Shown here: piece by piece, positions 49,780-58,522 of the stretch
Layout: each line of letters starts with the position of its first letter
Numbering within the stretch: the stretch's first letter is position 1
Assembly: GCF_007858435.1 (NCBI RefSeq)
Contig: NZ_VIGW01000004.1
Span: forward strand, 62,001 to 126,000
Direction: 5' to 3'
Length of the DNA: 64,000 bases
Source of the DNA: Tsukamurella asaccharolytica
GTDB lineage: Bacteria; Actinomycetota; Actinomycetes; Mycobacteriales; Mycobacteriaceae
The notes under the pieces: generated by a model
What the model was told of the DNA's origin: nothing
What the model saw: only the letters and a program-made list of their open reading frames with translations
Database searches by the model: none
Translations under genes and position numbers: made by a program

Positions 49780-51315
49780 TCAGGCCAGGTCGCCCGCGAC
49801 GCGCTCCGCGGCCCCGACGAGCGCGCCGGAGGCGGCGAGTTCGACGACCGCCTCGATCTCGGGGGCGAGGTACCGGTCGGTGCCGGGGCCCTCGACGCGG
49901 CTGCGGATGAGGTCGCGGACGGCGCCGGTCGCCGCAGCAGGGTGCAGCGGGGCGCGCAGGTCGATCGCGCGGGCCGCGGTCAGGGCCTCGATCGCCAGGA
50001 CGCGGGTCAGGCCGTCGATCGCGCGGCGCAGCTTGCGCGCGGCGGACCAGCCCATCGACACGTGGTCCTCCTGCATCGCGGAGGAGGGGATCGAGTCCAC
50101 CGACGACGGTGCCGCGAGCCGCTTGAGCTCGGAGACGATCGCGGCCTGGGTGTACTGCGCGATCATGTGGCCCGAGTCGACGCCCGGGTCGTCCGCGAGG
50201 AACGGGTTCAGCCCGTGGTTGCGCGCCTTGTCGAGGAACCGGTCCGTGCGCCGCTCGCTCATCGACGCCACGTCGGCGGCGACGATGGCGAGGAAGTCCA
50301 GGACGTAGGCGACCGGGGCGCCGTGGAAGTTGCCGTTCGACTCGACGCGACCGTCGAGCGTGATGACGGGGTTGTCCACGGCGCTGGCGAGCTCGTACCC
50401 GGCGACGGCCTCCGCGTGCGCGACGGTGTCGCGGGCGGCGCCGGCGACGATCGGGGCGCAGCGCAGCGAGTAGGCGTCCTGCACCACTGCGGTGTCGTTG
50501 CGATGGCTCGCGACGATAGGCGAACCGTCGAGCAGGCGCGCCATGTTCGCGGCCGCGACGGCCTGCCCGGGCTGAGGCCGCAGGGCCTGCAGGTCGGCGG
50601 CGAAGACGCGGTCGGTGCCCAGGAGGCCCTCGACGGTCATCGCCGCGGTGATATCCGCGAGTGTGAGGAGGCCTCGCAGGTCGTGGCAGGCCATGACGAG
50701 CATGCCGAGCATGCCGTCGGTGCCGTTGATGAGGGCGAGTCCCTCCTTCTCCTCCAGCACCACGGGGGTGATCCCGGCGGCCGCTAGGGCCTGCGCGGCG
50801 GGGACGAGCGCATCGTCGGCCGTGCGAACCGTGCCCTCGCCGATGACCGCGAGCGCGCAGTGCGCCAGGGGCGCGAGATCGCCCGAGCAGCCCAGACTGC
50901 CGTACTCGTGCACGACGGGGGTGATACCCGCGGTGAGCAACGCGGCGTAGGTCTGCGCGACCTCCGGGCGCACGCCGGTGCGCCCGGTCGCGAGGGTGGA
51001 CAGGCGCAGCAGCATGAGGCCCCGGATCACCTCGCGCTCGACCTCCGGCCCGGAGCCGGCGGCGTGCGACCGGATCAGGCTGCGCTGCAACTGCTTGCGC
51101 AGTTCGGTGGGGATGTGCCGGGTGGCCAGCGCGCCGAAGCCGGTGGACACGCCGTACACGGGATCGGGACTGTCGGCGAGCGCACGGATGTGCGCGCGGG
51201 TGGCGGCCATCGCGTCCAGCGACTCCTGTGACAGCTCCACGGCGGCGCCCTCGCGGGCGACCCGCAGGACGTCCTCGGGGCTGACGGGGCCGATGCCGAC
51301 GGTGACGGTGGTCAT
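49780..51315 (-). CDS. hutH: Histidine ammonia-lyase
   Basis: A 511-residue MIO enzyme that deaminates L-histidine to urocanate. YGVSTGFGALATRHIP and the MIO loop GSLGCSGDLAPLAHCAL are diagnostic; the cofactor would form from Cys143-Ser144-Gly145 rather than the textbook Ala-Ser-Gly, a variant also possible in the family. LINGTDGMLGMLVMA, SLRCAPIVAGAARDTV, NGNFHGAPVAYVLD and SMQEDHVSMGWSAARKLRRA complete the active site. No other hut gene is in the window, so histidine use as a pathway cannot be inferred. It starts at ATG 51315, 111 bp from the end of the ACT-domain gene; a TATAGA at 51378-51383 on the minus strand may be its -10. Confidence 0.94.
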   Translation of the reverse strand: MTTVTVGIGPVSPEDVLRVAREGAAVELSQESLDAMAATRAHIRALADSPDPVYGVSTGFGALATRHIPTELRKQLQRSLIRSHAAGSGPEVEREVIRGLMLLRLSTLATGRTGVRPEVAQTYAALLTAGITPVVHEYGSLGCSGDLAPLAHCALAVIGEGTVRTADDALVPAAQALAAAGITPVVLEEKEGLALINGTDGMLGMLVMACHDLRGLLTLADITAAMTVEGLLGTDRVFAADLQALRPQPGQAVAAANMARLLDGSPIVASHRNDTAVVQDAYSLRCAPIVAGAARDTVAHAEAVAGYELASAVDNPVITLDGRVESNGNFHGAPVAYVLDFLAIVAADVASMSERRTDRFLDKARNHGLNPFLADDPGVDSGHMIAQYTQAAIVSELKRLAAPSSVDSIPSSAMQEDHVSMGWSAARKLRRAIDGLTRVLAIEALTAARAIDLRAPLHPAAATGAVRDLIRSRVEGPGTDRYLAPEIEAVVELAASGALVGAAERVAGDLA

Positions 51316-51426
51316 CAGATCTTCTCCAGTTCGACTGTCGGAGTGCGGCGGGTCACACCCCGGTGGATACGGCGCTGTCTATACCAACGCGAAAGACTGT
51401 CTCGGCCGATGCCGGCCTCGCTGCAC

Positions 51427-52080
51427 CTAGCGGACCAGCACCGTCGCCACGATGCCTGCGAGGTAGCCCAGCCGTGCCACCTCGGACGGGCGGAAGTCCG
51501 GGCCGCCGGGCCGGCCGACGAGCACGACCTTGCCGATCGCGCCCAACGGTGCCGCGGCCAGCTTCGTGTCGACCTGCTGCCAGGCCTCCGGTACCCAATC
51601 GGCCTCGGCATCGAGGACGACGGGTCCGTGGAGCGGCAGGAAGTCGAGGTGCGCCGGCGGCGTCTCCGGCAGGCCGGAGGAGCCGAAGACCGGCCAGGGC
51701 GTGTCGGAGGTATTGCCCAGCACGGCGCACCAGCCCACCCGCAGCACACGCGGCACTTGGTCTGCGAGCAGTTGCAGCTGGTCGCGGCCCGCCGCGGCGA
51801 CGTGATCGATGAGTTCCAGCTCGCGATGGGTGTCCAGCACGTCGGCGTACGGGCGGATCGAATCGACGGTGATGCCGTCCAGGGACTCCGCGGCGGTGAT
51901 CAGGGTGTCGGGCAGCGACTGCGGCCCCAGGTCCACCACGATGTCGTCCACCGCGTAGCCGTCGCCGCGCTCCACGACGTCGAGCGAGAGGATGTCGGCG
52001 CCCACCGAGCCGAGGGCCACGGCCAGAGAACCCAGGCTGCCGGGGCGGTCGGTGAGGCGAACGCGCAGGAGATAGGACAC
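51427..52080 (-). CDS. ACT-domain protein (Rv3013-like)
   Basis: A 217-residue cytoplasmic protein with an N-terminal ACT domain: SYLLRVRLTDRPGSLGSLAV then ALGSVGADILSLDVVERGDG, and a C-terminal domain GKVVLVGRPGGPDFRPSEVARLGYL. M. tuberculosis Rv3013 has the same length and lies beside ligA. ACT domains bind amino acids and regulate enzymes; no catalytic domain is visible, and its role is unknown. The GTG at 52080 places the ACT strand at the N-terminus and follows AATCGGGGA. The hutH gene has been placed between it and ligA compared with M. tuberculosis. Confidence 0.85.
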   Translation of the reverse strand: MSYLLRVRLTDRPGSLGSLAVALGSVGADILSLDVVERGDGYAVDDIVVDLGPQSLPDTLITAAESLDGITVDSIRPYADVLDTHRELELIDHVAAAGRDQLQLLADQVPRVLRVGWCAVLGNTSDTPWPVFGSSGLPETPPAHLDFLPLHGPVVLDAEADWVPEAWQQVDTKLAAAPLGAIGKVVLVGRPGGPDFRPSEVARLGYLAGIVATVLVR

Positions 52081-52221
52081 TCCCCGATTGTGGCACCCGG
52101 GCCATCGCCGCGCTGATCCTGCCCGGTCTCGGTGCGGCAATCCCGGCGCCCCGGCAGGGCGTCGGCAAGATCACACCGCCACGGTTGGTGTCACGGGCCG
52201 TCGGCCCCGACACTGGTGCAC

Positions 52222-52839
52222 ATGCCCCACACCGAGACCCGGTCGGAGGCAGAAGAGGCTCACAAGGCCTCGCTGACCTCCGTCGCCCGACGTATCGCTC
52301 CCGGCCGCGAGCACGAATTCCTGGCCTGGACCGAAGCGGGGATCGCGCTGGCCCGAACCTATCGCGGCTTCCTGGGCGGCGGGTGGGTCCGATCCGCGGA
52401 CGACCCCGAGCTCTACTTCGTGATCTACCGCTTCGCCTCCGACGAGGAGTTGAACGACTGGCAGCGCTCCCGTGTGCGCAAGCACTGGCTCGAGCGGTGC
52501 GAGGGCCTCGCCGTCGAGACCGCCACGCACCGGCTGTCCGGGATCGAGGGCTGGTTCGAGCCGCAGGCCGACGGTGCCGGCCCCGTGGCTTCCCCGGTCA
52601 CCGCGGTGCCGCCGCGGTGGAAGCAGGCCGTCGCTATCTGGCTCGGCTTCCTCCCGCTGTCGCTGCTGATCAACTTCCTGGTGCTGCCGCACCTGACGTT
52701 CCTGCCCGCGCACGGCTGGGGCCTCGTCGGCCGCACCGTGATCGCGACACTGATCAACACCCCGCTCATGGTCTTCCTGGTCCTGCCGTGGGTCACGGCA
52801 CGACTCAAGCCGTGGCTGGAGCGGCGCTCGCTGACCTGA
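52222..52839 (+). CDS. ABM-domain protein with C-terminal membrane anchor
   Basis: A 205-residue protein. Residues 10-115 form an antibiotic-biosynthesis-monooxygenase-like dimeric alpha-beta barrel: SVARRIAPGREHEFLAW, ELYFVIYRFASDEELNDWQ. Two TM segments follow, AVAIWLGFLPLSLLINFLVLP and TVIATLINTPLMVFLVLPWVT. This two-part design is known in actinobacterial proteins of unknown function. No ribosome site precedes the ATG; an imperfect hairpin (52188-52213) ends 8 nt before it and may affect initiation. It lies between the divergent ACT gene and the AraC-type regulator. Confidence 0.8.
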   Translation: MPHTETRSEAEEAHKASLTSVARRIAPGREHEFLAWTEAGIALARTYRGFLGGGWVRSADDPELYFVIYRFASDEELNDWQRSRVRKHWLERCEGLAVETATHRLSGIEGWFEPQADGAGPVASPVTAVPPRWKQAVAIWLGFLPLSLLINFLVLPHLTFLPAHGWGLVGRTVIATLINTPLMVFLVLPWVTARLKPWLERRSLT

Positions 52840-52895
52840 CGAAGTAGCAAGAACGGTCAAGCGGCGGGGCGGCTCCACGGTCGATACTGGTTCCC

Positions 52896-53825
52896 ATGCC
52901 CGAACCCGTCGACCCGCTGCGCCGACTCCTCGAGTCCGTCCTCGCCGATGCGCACGACAGCCTCGACGCGATGGCCACCGGCGCGCACAGCTCGCTGCAT
53001 CACTTCGCCCGGCAGGTACGTGCCCGCGCGGGCGAATCGCCGGTCGCGCTGCGTCGCCGGGTCCTGCTCGAGCGCGCCGCCTGGGAGCTGCAGCGCGGGT
53101 CGACGGTGACCGACGCCGCCTTCGCCGCGGGATACGAATCCGTCGAGGGCTTCATCCGTGCTTTCGCCCGCGCCTACGGGCATTCGCCCTCGCAGCTCCC
53201 CGCCACCGTCGGGCACTGGCTGCCGTCGCCGAACGGCCTGCACTTCCACTCGCCGACGGTGCTGTACGTCGAGGGCGGGAAGGAGGAATCGACGGGCGAC
53301 GTGCTCGCGCTGCAGATCCAGCACGACGCCGCCGACATCGGTGCGCTGCTCGATGCGGTGGCGGAGCTGCCGGACGAGGAGTACCGGAGGGTGCGGCTCC
53401 CCGGATCGACCCCGCGGCACTGGGACGGGCCGGACGAGTCGCTCGCCCAGGTGATGTGGCACCTCGTGCACAGCACCGGGCCGTGGCTCGCGACGATCGC
53501 GGGCGACCCCGAGCCCCGGCGCGATCCCGACGCCGCTCCCGATGTTCTTCGCGCCCACCACGAACGGATCTCGCCGCGGTGGCTGGGACTGATCCGCGAC
53601 ATCGAACGCCGTGGGGCGTGGGGCGATCGGGTGATCGACGCGCTCTGCGATCCGCCCGAGTCCTTCCTGCTCTCGCAGATCGTGGTGCACGAGCTGACCT
53701 TCTCCGCGCACCGTCGGCTGCTGGCGCGCTGGATGCTGGCCGATGCCGGCGTCGCTCTCGACACCCCCGAACTGGACCCCGATCCCATCATCTGGCACCG
53801 ACGCATCACCGGAGGAGCACCATGA
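52896..53825 (+). CDS. AraC-type HTH domain fused to a DinB-like domain
   Basis: A 309-residue regulator with unusual order. Residues 10-115 are an AraC/XylS DNA-binding domain (HSSLHHFARQVRARAGESPV, AAWELQRGSTVTDAAFAAGY, GFIRAFARAYGHSPSQL) placed at the N-terminus; the last 190 residues resemble a DinB/YfiT-like helix bundle, with histidines in QVMWHLVHSTGPWL and IVVHELTFSAHRRLL as possible metal ligands. The bundle probably senses a small molecule. The stop overlaps the start of the reductase-like gene by ATGA, so the two proteins are made together and may act in one stress response. Confidence 0.82.
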   Translation: MPEPVDPLRRLLESVLADAHDSLDAMATGAHSSLHHFARQVRARAGESPVALRRRVLLERAAWELQRGSTVTDAAFAAGYESVEGFIRAFARAYGHSPSQLPATVGHWLPSPNGLHFHSPTVLYVEGGKEESTGDVLALQIQHDAADIGALLDAVAELPDEEYRRVRLPGSTPRHWDGPDESLAQVMWHLVHSTGPWLATIAGDPEPRRDPDAAPDVLRAHHERISPRWLGLIRDIERRGAWGDRVIDALCDPPESFLLSQIVVHELTFSAHRRLLARWMLADAGVALDTPELDPDPIIWHRRITGGAP

Positions 53826-54385
53826 CCGCCTACTCGTACTACACCGCGTCCACGCTCGACGGCTTCCTCGCCGACGAGAACGACAGCCTGGACTGGCTGC
53901 TGAGCCAGCCGATCGACGACGGCGGGCCGATGAACATCGAGGAGTACATGGCCGGAGTCGGCGCGATCGTGATGGGCTACACCACCTACCAGTGGGTGGT
54001 CGATCGGGTCGAGGCCGGCGACGAGCCGTGGTACTACGGCGACTACGCGGTGTTCGTCTTCACCCACCGGGAGCTGGAACCGATCCACCCCGGGGTGCGC
54101 TTCGTGGCGGGCGCCCCGGCCGAGCTCCGCGGGACGATCGAGGAGGCCGCGGGGGAGAAGGGCGTGTGGGTGGTCGGTGGCGGTGATCTCGCGGCCCAGT
54201 TCGCCGAGGCGGGCATGCTCGACGAGGTGGTGATCAGCTACGCACCCGCCACCGTCGGGTCCGGGCGGCCCTTGTTCCCGCGCGCCTTCGACTTCGAGCT
54301 CGTCGAGTGGGCGCGCAACAAGTCCTTCCTCTGCGGTCGCTACCGGGTGGTGGGCGCGAGGACGGCCGCGCCGCCTAGGATCTAG
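53822..54385 (+). CDS. Dihydrofolate reductase family protein (RibD C-terminal-like)
   Basis: A 187-residue NADPH-binding protein of the RibD_C/DHFR superfamily. [18 protein letters not shown] opens the Rossmann-like fold, [15 protein letters not shown] follows, and the nucleotide loop is [35 protein letters not shown] is the family end. YyaP/YwjB-type proteins like this are common, but their substrates are unknown. It overlaps the AraC-DinB gene by 4 bases and ends 3 bp before gatC, which has its own -10-like element inside this gene's end. Confidence 0.87.
   Translation: MTAYSYYTASTLDGFLADENDSLDWLLSQPIDDGGPMNIEEYMAGVGAIVMGYTTYQWVVDRVEAGDEPWYYGDYAVFVFTHRELEPIHPGVRFVAGAPAELRGTIEEAAGEKGVWVVGGGDLAAQFAEAGMLDEVVISYAPATVGSGRPLFPRAFDFELVEWARNKSFLCGRYRVVGARTAAPPRI
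54376..54381 (+). promoter_or_regulatory. Putative -10 element (leaderless) of gatC
   Basis: TAGGAT overlaps the stop region of the reductase gene and ends 7 nt before the gatC ATG at 54389. Confidence 0.5.
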
Positions 54386-54388
54386 GGC

Positions 54389-54685
54389 ATGTCTGCCATC
54401 TCCCGGGACGAGGTCGCCCACCTGGCGCGCCTGTCGCGCCTCGCCGTCACCGACGAAGAGCTCGACGTCTTCGCCACGCAGCTCGATTCGATCCTCGAGC
54501 ACGTCAAGGTGGTGACCGAGGTCGGCGACGCGGACGTCGCGCCGCTCAGCCTCCCGGAGGGCAACGTGAACGTGAACCGCGCGGACAGCCCCGTCCGGAG
54601 CCTGACGCCGGAGGAGGCGCTCTCGGGCGCCCCGAACCGCGAGGGCGACCGCTTCGCCGTGCCGCGCATCCTGGGGGAGGAGTGA
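54389..54685 (+). CDS. gatC: Asp-tRNA(Asn)/Glu-tRNA(Gln) amidotransferase subunit C
   Basis: The 98-residue small subunit that wraps around GatA in the GatCAB complex forming Gln-tRNA and Asn-tRNA from mischarged precursors. It reads [19 protein letters not shown] and [20 protein letters not shown], the family's helix and linker, ending [16 protein letters not shown] overlap joins it to gatA (GAGTGACC), and so the two are translated together. Confidence 0.94.
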   Translation: MSAISRDEVAHLARLSRLAVTDEELDVFATQLDSILEHVKVVTEVGDADVAPLSLPEGNVNVNRADSPVRSLTPEEALSGAPNREGDRFAVPRILGEE

Positions 54686-56178
54686 CCGTGACCGATCTGC
54701 GTGCATCGAACGAGATCACCGGCGCGAACGCCGCCGACCTGGCCGCGAAGATCGCTTCGGGTGACCTGAGCTCCGTTGAGGTCACCCAGGCGCACCTGGA
54801 CCGGATCGCCGAGGTCGACGGCGAGCTGGGCGCGTTCCTTCACGTCTCGGGCGAGGAGGCCCTCGCGGCCGCCCGCGCCGTCGACGAGGCCCGCGCCCGC
54901 GGCGAGCAGACCGCGTCCGCGCTCGCCGGCGTGCCGCTGGCGCTCAAGGACGTCTTCACCACGACCGACGCGCCCACCACCTGCGGCTCGAAGATCCTCG
55001 AGGGCTGGACGGCGCCGTACGACGCGACCGTCACCGCGAAGCTGCGCGCCGCGGGCATCCCGATCCTCGGCAAGACCAATATGGACGAGTTCGCCATGGG
55101 GTCGTCGACGGAGAACTCCGCCTACGGCGTCACCCGCAACCCGTGGGCGGCCGACCGCACCCCGGGCGGCTCGGGTGGCGGCAGCGCTGCCGCGCTCGCC
55201 TCCTACGAGGCGCCGCTCGCCATCGGTACCGACACCGGTGGCTCCATCCGGCAGCCCGCGTCGCTGACGGCCACCGTCGGCGTGCGGCCGACGTACGGCG
55301 CCGTCTCGCGCTACGGCTTGGTCGCCTGCGCCTCGTCGCTGGACCAGGGCGGGCCGTGCGCGCGCACCGTCCTCGACACCGCGCTCCTGCACGAAGTGAT
55401 CGCTGGGCACGACCCGCGCGATGCCACCTCGCTCGACGCCGCCGTGCCCGGCGTGGTGGCCGCCGCGCGCGCGGGTGCCTCCGGCGACCTGAAGGGTGTC
55501 CGCGTGGGCCTGGTCAAGGAGTTCGGCGCCGACGGCACCGAGGCCGGCGTCCAGGCGTCCTTCGAGAAGGCCGTGCAGCAGCTGCGCGACTTGGGCGCCG
55601 AGACGGTCGAGGTCTCGCTGCCCACGCTGCAGTACTCGCTCGCCGCCTACTACCTGATCCTCCCGTCGGAGGTCTCCTCGAACCTCGCCCGGTTCGACGC
55701 CATGCGCTACGGGCTCCGGACGGGCGACGACGGCACGCACTCGGCGGAGGAGGTCATGGCTCTCACCCGCGAGGCCGGCTTCGGCCCGGAGGTCAAGCGG
55801 CGCATCATGATCGGCACCTACGCGCTGAGCTCCGGCTACTACGACGCCTACTACGGCAGTGCGCAGAAGGTGCGCACCCTGCTCGCGGAGGACTTCGCGC
55901 GCGCCTACGAGCAGGTCGATGTGATCGTCTCGCCCACCACCCCCACCACGGCGTTCACGCTGGGGGAGAAGGTCGGCGATCCGCTGGCGATGTACCTGTT
56001 CGACCTGTTCACGCTGCCGACGAACCTCGCCGGCCACTGCGGCATGTCGGTGCCCTCGGGGCTGTCGGCGGACGACGGGCTCCCCGTCGGCCTGCAGATC
56101 CTGGCGCCCGCGCAGGCGGACGACCGGCTCTACAAGGTCGGCGCCGCGTACGAGGCCGCCCGCGGCCCCGTCGCCTGA
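54682..56178 (+). CDS. gatA: Asp-tRNA(Asn)/Glu-tRNA(Gln) amidotransferase subunit A
   Basis: The 498-residue amidase subunit that generates ammonia from glutamine. The Ser-cisSer-Lys triad is present: Lys89 in [10 protein letters not shown], the cis-Ser in [14 protein letters not shown], and the nucleophile Ser in [25 protein letters not shown] and [19 protein letters not shown] complete the signature. A second in-frame GTG two codons after the annotated start (54688) is an alternative. gatB follows only 5 kb later, behind an accessory insert, while in M. tuberculosis the interval holds only pfkA. Confidence 0.96.
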   Translation: MTVTDLRASNEITGANAADLAAKIASGDLSSVEVTQAHLDRIAEVDGELGAFLHVSGEEALAAARAVDEARARGEQTASALAGVPLALKDVFTTTDAPTTCGSKILEGWTAPYDATVTAKLRAAGIPILGKTNMDEFAMGSSTENSAYGVTRNPWAADRTPGGSGGGSAAALASYEAPLAIGTDTGGSIRQPASLTATVGVRPTYGAVSRYGLVACASSLDQGGPCARTVLDTALLHEVIAGHDPRDATSLDAAVPGVVAAARAGASGDLKGVRVGLVKEFGADGTEAGVQASFEKAVQQLRDLGAETVEVSLPTLQYSLAAYYLILPSEVSSNLARFDAMRYGLRTGDDGTHSAEEVMALTREAGFGPEVKRRIMIGTYALSSGYYDAYYGSAQKVRTLLAEDFARAYEQVDVIVSPTTPTTAFTLGEKVGDPLAMYLFDLFTLPTNLAGHCGMSVPSGLSADDGLPVGLQILAPAQADDRLYKVGAAYEAARGPVA

Positions 56179-56229
56179 CAGCGCCCTGACCCCGCCCTCC
56201 GCGGCACCACTGGGTTCTTCCCACTTCCC

Positions 56230-56305
56230 GACTTAACAGCGTTAGTCCAGAGGGCTTCCTGCGGAAACGTCTGCACCCGGTGCTAGCTACCTGTCGGTAG
56301 CTGGA
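56230..56305 (+). repeat. Left copy of an imperfect 76-nt inverted repeat flanking the DUF559 gene
   Basis: This segment aligns without gaps to the reverse complement of 57231-57306 with 52 of 76 bases identical. The first 16 bases, GACTTAACAGCGTTAG, are identical in both, and GCTAGCTACC is identical 52 bases further in. A 7-bp stem with TGTC loop (56285-56302) lies at the inner end and includes the gene's stop codon. It occupies most of the gap between gatA and the gene. Confidence 0.7.
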
Positions 56306-57197
56306 AGTCGTGGTCGGCGAGAGCTCGGCGGACGCGGCGAAGGAGGACGTCCGGGCGGTTCGTCAGCGGCCCCGAGGTGACGATGATGAGGTTCCAGCCG
56401 AGGTCCTTCTCGAGCACGTTCCAACGCTCGACGTCGGCGGCGTGTTGCCTCGCGTCGCGATGGTAGGCGCCGTCGTATTCCACGGCGACCTTGTGCTGCT
56501 CGTCGGCGAGGTCGAGGAAGTACTCGCCGTCGAGCACGGGGACCTGCGGGATCATGGTCGTCAGTCCGGCGCGATGGAGCGTCAAGCGGGAGAAGGTCTC
56601 CCACGGCGATTGGGCGCGACCGTCGGCCTCGTCGAGAACGGCCCGGATGCGGGTGCCCCGCCACCACTCGCGTCGCGCGAGCTCGGCCTCGATCTGCGCC
56701 GCGGTCGCCATCGCCGGGCGCGACACCCAGGCCGGACGGTGCGCCGTCGCCGGCCTGCCGAAAACGCGGAGGCACTGGTCCGCGGCGGCGATGCCCTCGT
56801 CGCCGGCGGTGTAGCGAAGGAGGTCCATCGTCGTGCGGAGCGGTGAGGTGCACGGCAGCCCGTAGCGGACGACGATGTCGCCCGCGTCGAATTCGGCGGT
56901 GCGACTGATCACGCCGCGTCGGCGGATCTGCTTCGGCCCGAGAATTTCGACGGACTCCCGGGACTTCGCCATCGTGTGCAGGTGCAGTCGGGCCGCCGTC
57001 CAGCCGCACAGCACGGATCCGGGGTACTGGCGGATCATCGCCGTCGCGAGGTCTCCGACCGCGCCGCCGGTGCTTCCGCGCGGAACCCGGAAGCCGGGTG
57101 TGACGCAGAGGTAGTCCTTCTCCGCCGCATACCGTCCCACGGCGGCGATCAGGTCCGCCGACCGATGCACCTCGCGCTCGAAAGCCCCCATGTTCAT
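56283..57197 (-). CDS. DUF559/endonuclease-fold protein with AbiEi-like N-terminal region
   Basis: A 304-residue protein of unknown function. Residues 1-190 resemble AbiEi-type antitoxin-like proteins (VTPGFRVPRG, SVLCGWTAARLHLH, YGLPCTSPLRTTMDLLRYT); the C-terminal 100 residues look like a DUF559/very-short-patch-repair-like nuclease fold: SPWETFSRLTLHRAGL, DGEYFLDLADEQHKVAVEYD, GAYHRDARQHAADVERWNVL and WNLIIVTSG. The D...VEYDG and following H would fit a PD-(D/E)xK-type site. Base composition appears a little less GC-rich than the neighbours. It is bracketed by an inverted repeat and abuts no partner toxin gene. ATG 57197 is used (MNMGAF; the second ATG is two codons later). Confidence 0.7.
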   Translation of the reverse strand: MNMGAFEREVHRSADLIAAVGRYAAEKDYLCVTPGFRVPRGSTGGAVGDLATAMIRQYPGSVLCGWTAARLHLHTMAKSRESVEILGPKQIRRRGVISRTAEFDAGDIVVRYGLPCTSPLRTTMDLLRYTAGDEGIAAADQCLRVFGRPATAHRPAWVSRPAMATAAQIEAELARREWWRGTRIRAVLDEADGRAQSPWETFSRLTLHRAGLTTMIPQVPVLDGEYFLDLADEQHKVAVEYDGAYHRDARQHAADVERWNVLEKDLGWNLIIVTSGPLTNRPDVLLRRVRRALADHDFQLPTGS

Positions 57198-57230
57198 TGG
57201 ACGCGTGAGCCCGTGTCGTGGTTCCTCTTG

Positions 57231-57306
57231 ATCGGTTACCTGCGGGTAGCTAGCGACCGATGCAGGAGAAGTCCCAGGAGGAGACCTGGGCTAACGCTGT
57301 TAAGTC
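57231..57306 (-). repeat. Right copy of the imperfect 76-nt inverted repeat
   Basis: The reverse complement of this segment matches 56230-56305 at 52 of 76 positions with no gap. A weak 6-bp stem with TGCG loop sits at the inner end at the position of the left hairpin, and the outer end overlaps the TGA of the next gene (57305-57307). An extra hairpin CCCAGG-AGGAGA-CCTGGG (57273-57290) is found only in this copy. Confidence 0.7.
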
Positions 57307-58522
57307 AGATATTTGGGAGTGGTGCCGCTGCTCGCGCGACGAGGTCCGCGACCAGCTCAGATCCCTGCCGCTCGTCGTAGCGGTGCCCCAGGCCGGGCGG
57401 CGGCGCGGTGGCACCCAGCAGGTCGACGGTCGCCTGGACGAACGAGAGCACGGGCAGCCACGGCGGCCGCGGGGTGGCGCGCCCCGAGCCCGACGCGGCC
57501 CGCTCCGGCGGTGCGACCAGCAGCCGCGCCGACCAGATCCCGACCGGATCGGAGGCGTTGAGCTGGGCGGGCCCCGCAAGCGCCACGCCAGCGGGCGTGC
57601 CCACCTGCAGCGTCGCGGCGACGGGGGTGCCGAGCTCGGCCGCGCGCCGCTGCGCCGCGAGCACCCCCACCGTTCCCAGGCTCTGCCCGTACACCCGGAC
57701 CCGGGTCGACGGTGCCCGCCGGTGCAGCTCGTCGATCAGCGCGGCCGTGCTCGCGGCGGCGGCGTCGCGATACAGGACGAACGACTGCCAGCTCGGCATC
57801 TCGGTGTACTGCACCGCCACGATCGCGCTGTCGCCGTGCAGCGACTCCTCCACGCCGCGGACGAAATGCGGATCCACCCAGCCGGATCCGGTGGGCACCG
57901 CGATCACCACCGCCCGCCGCGCGAGGCCGCCCGCGGCGATGAGCCGGTCCACCGCCACCGCGGCGCGCGCGGAAGGGGTGGCGCCGTCGGTCAGGGAGGC
58001 GTACGCCCGCACGCCCGGTGCCGAGGACTCGATACCCGCGAAGCGCTCCGCGTACGACGCGGCCTCCGCCGAGGTCGCCGTTGCGGGCCAGGCGATCCCG
58101 GCCGTCACCGCGACACCGGCCAGCACCGCGACACCGGCCAGCACCGCGACGGCGGCCCGGGCGCGCACGGGCCACAGCGCGCCGCCCGCCAACGGCGCCG
58201 CCATGACGGCACCGGCGAGCGTGGCGAAGGCAACCGGCCCCACCGGTTCCGCACCGGCCGCGACCCGAAGGTGGTTCTGCCACAACACCCACCCCACCAG
58301 CGCCGCCGCCAGCAGGTACATCGCGAGGCGGCCGCCACCGTCGGACGGCTCCCGCCGGCGCACGACCACCCAACCGGCCAGCGCCCCGATGGCGCCGAAC
58401 AGTAGGCTCACCGCGAATTGGACCGCGACGGCGCGCGGCAATTGGTTCGGGGACAGCGCGCACGCCACTCCCACGGCGTAGCCGGTGAGCACCCCGCCGC
58501 GGAGGTGCGGCCGGGCGATCAC
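57305..58522 (-). CDS. Membrane alpha/beta-hydrolase family protein (Abhydrolase_9 type)
   Basis: A 405-residue protein. The N-terminal 140 residues hold about five TM segments (AVQFAVSLLFGAIGALAGWVV, LAMYLLAAALVGWVLW, FATLAGAVMAAPLAGGALW, AVAVLAGVAVLAGVAVTAG), the rest is an alpha/beta hydrolase domain: AVVIAVPTGSGWVDPHFVRG, ESLHGDSAIVAVQYTEMPSW, and the nucleophile elbow VYGQSLGTVGVLA (GxSxG). The actinobacterial family is thought to act on lipids outside or at the membrane. GTG 58522 overlaps the stop of the phospholipase gene as GTGA. Its own stop codon lies within the right inverted repeat. Confidence 0.82.
   Translation of the reverse strand: MIARPHLRGGVLTGYAVGVACALSPNQLPRAVAVQFAVSLLFGAIGALAGWVVVRRREPSDGGGRLAMYLLAAALVGWVLWQNHLRVAAGAEPVGPVAFATLAGAVMAAPLAGGALWPVRARAAVAVLAGVAVLAGVAVTAGIAWPATATSAEAASYAERFAGIESSAPGVRAYASLTDGATPSARAAVAVDRLIAAGGLARRAVVIAVPTGSGWVDPHFVRGVEESLHGDSAIVAVQYTEMPSWQSFVLYRDAAAASTAALIDELHRRAPSTRVRVYGQSLGTVGVLAAQRRAAELGTPVAATLQVGTPAGVALAGPAQLNASDPVGIWSARLLVAPPERAASGSGRATPRPPWLPVLSFVQATVDLLGATAPPPGLGHRYDERQGSELVADLVARAAAPLPNI

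Noticed and set aside
52188-52213. Imperfect hairpin directly before the ABM-domain gene as a riboswitch or thermosensor
   Set aside because: The stem has a bulge and is made of the GC-rich runs common here; no known riboswitch motif was recognised. Only noted under the gene.
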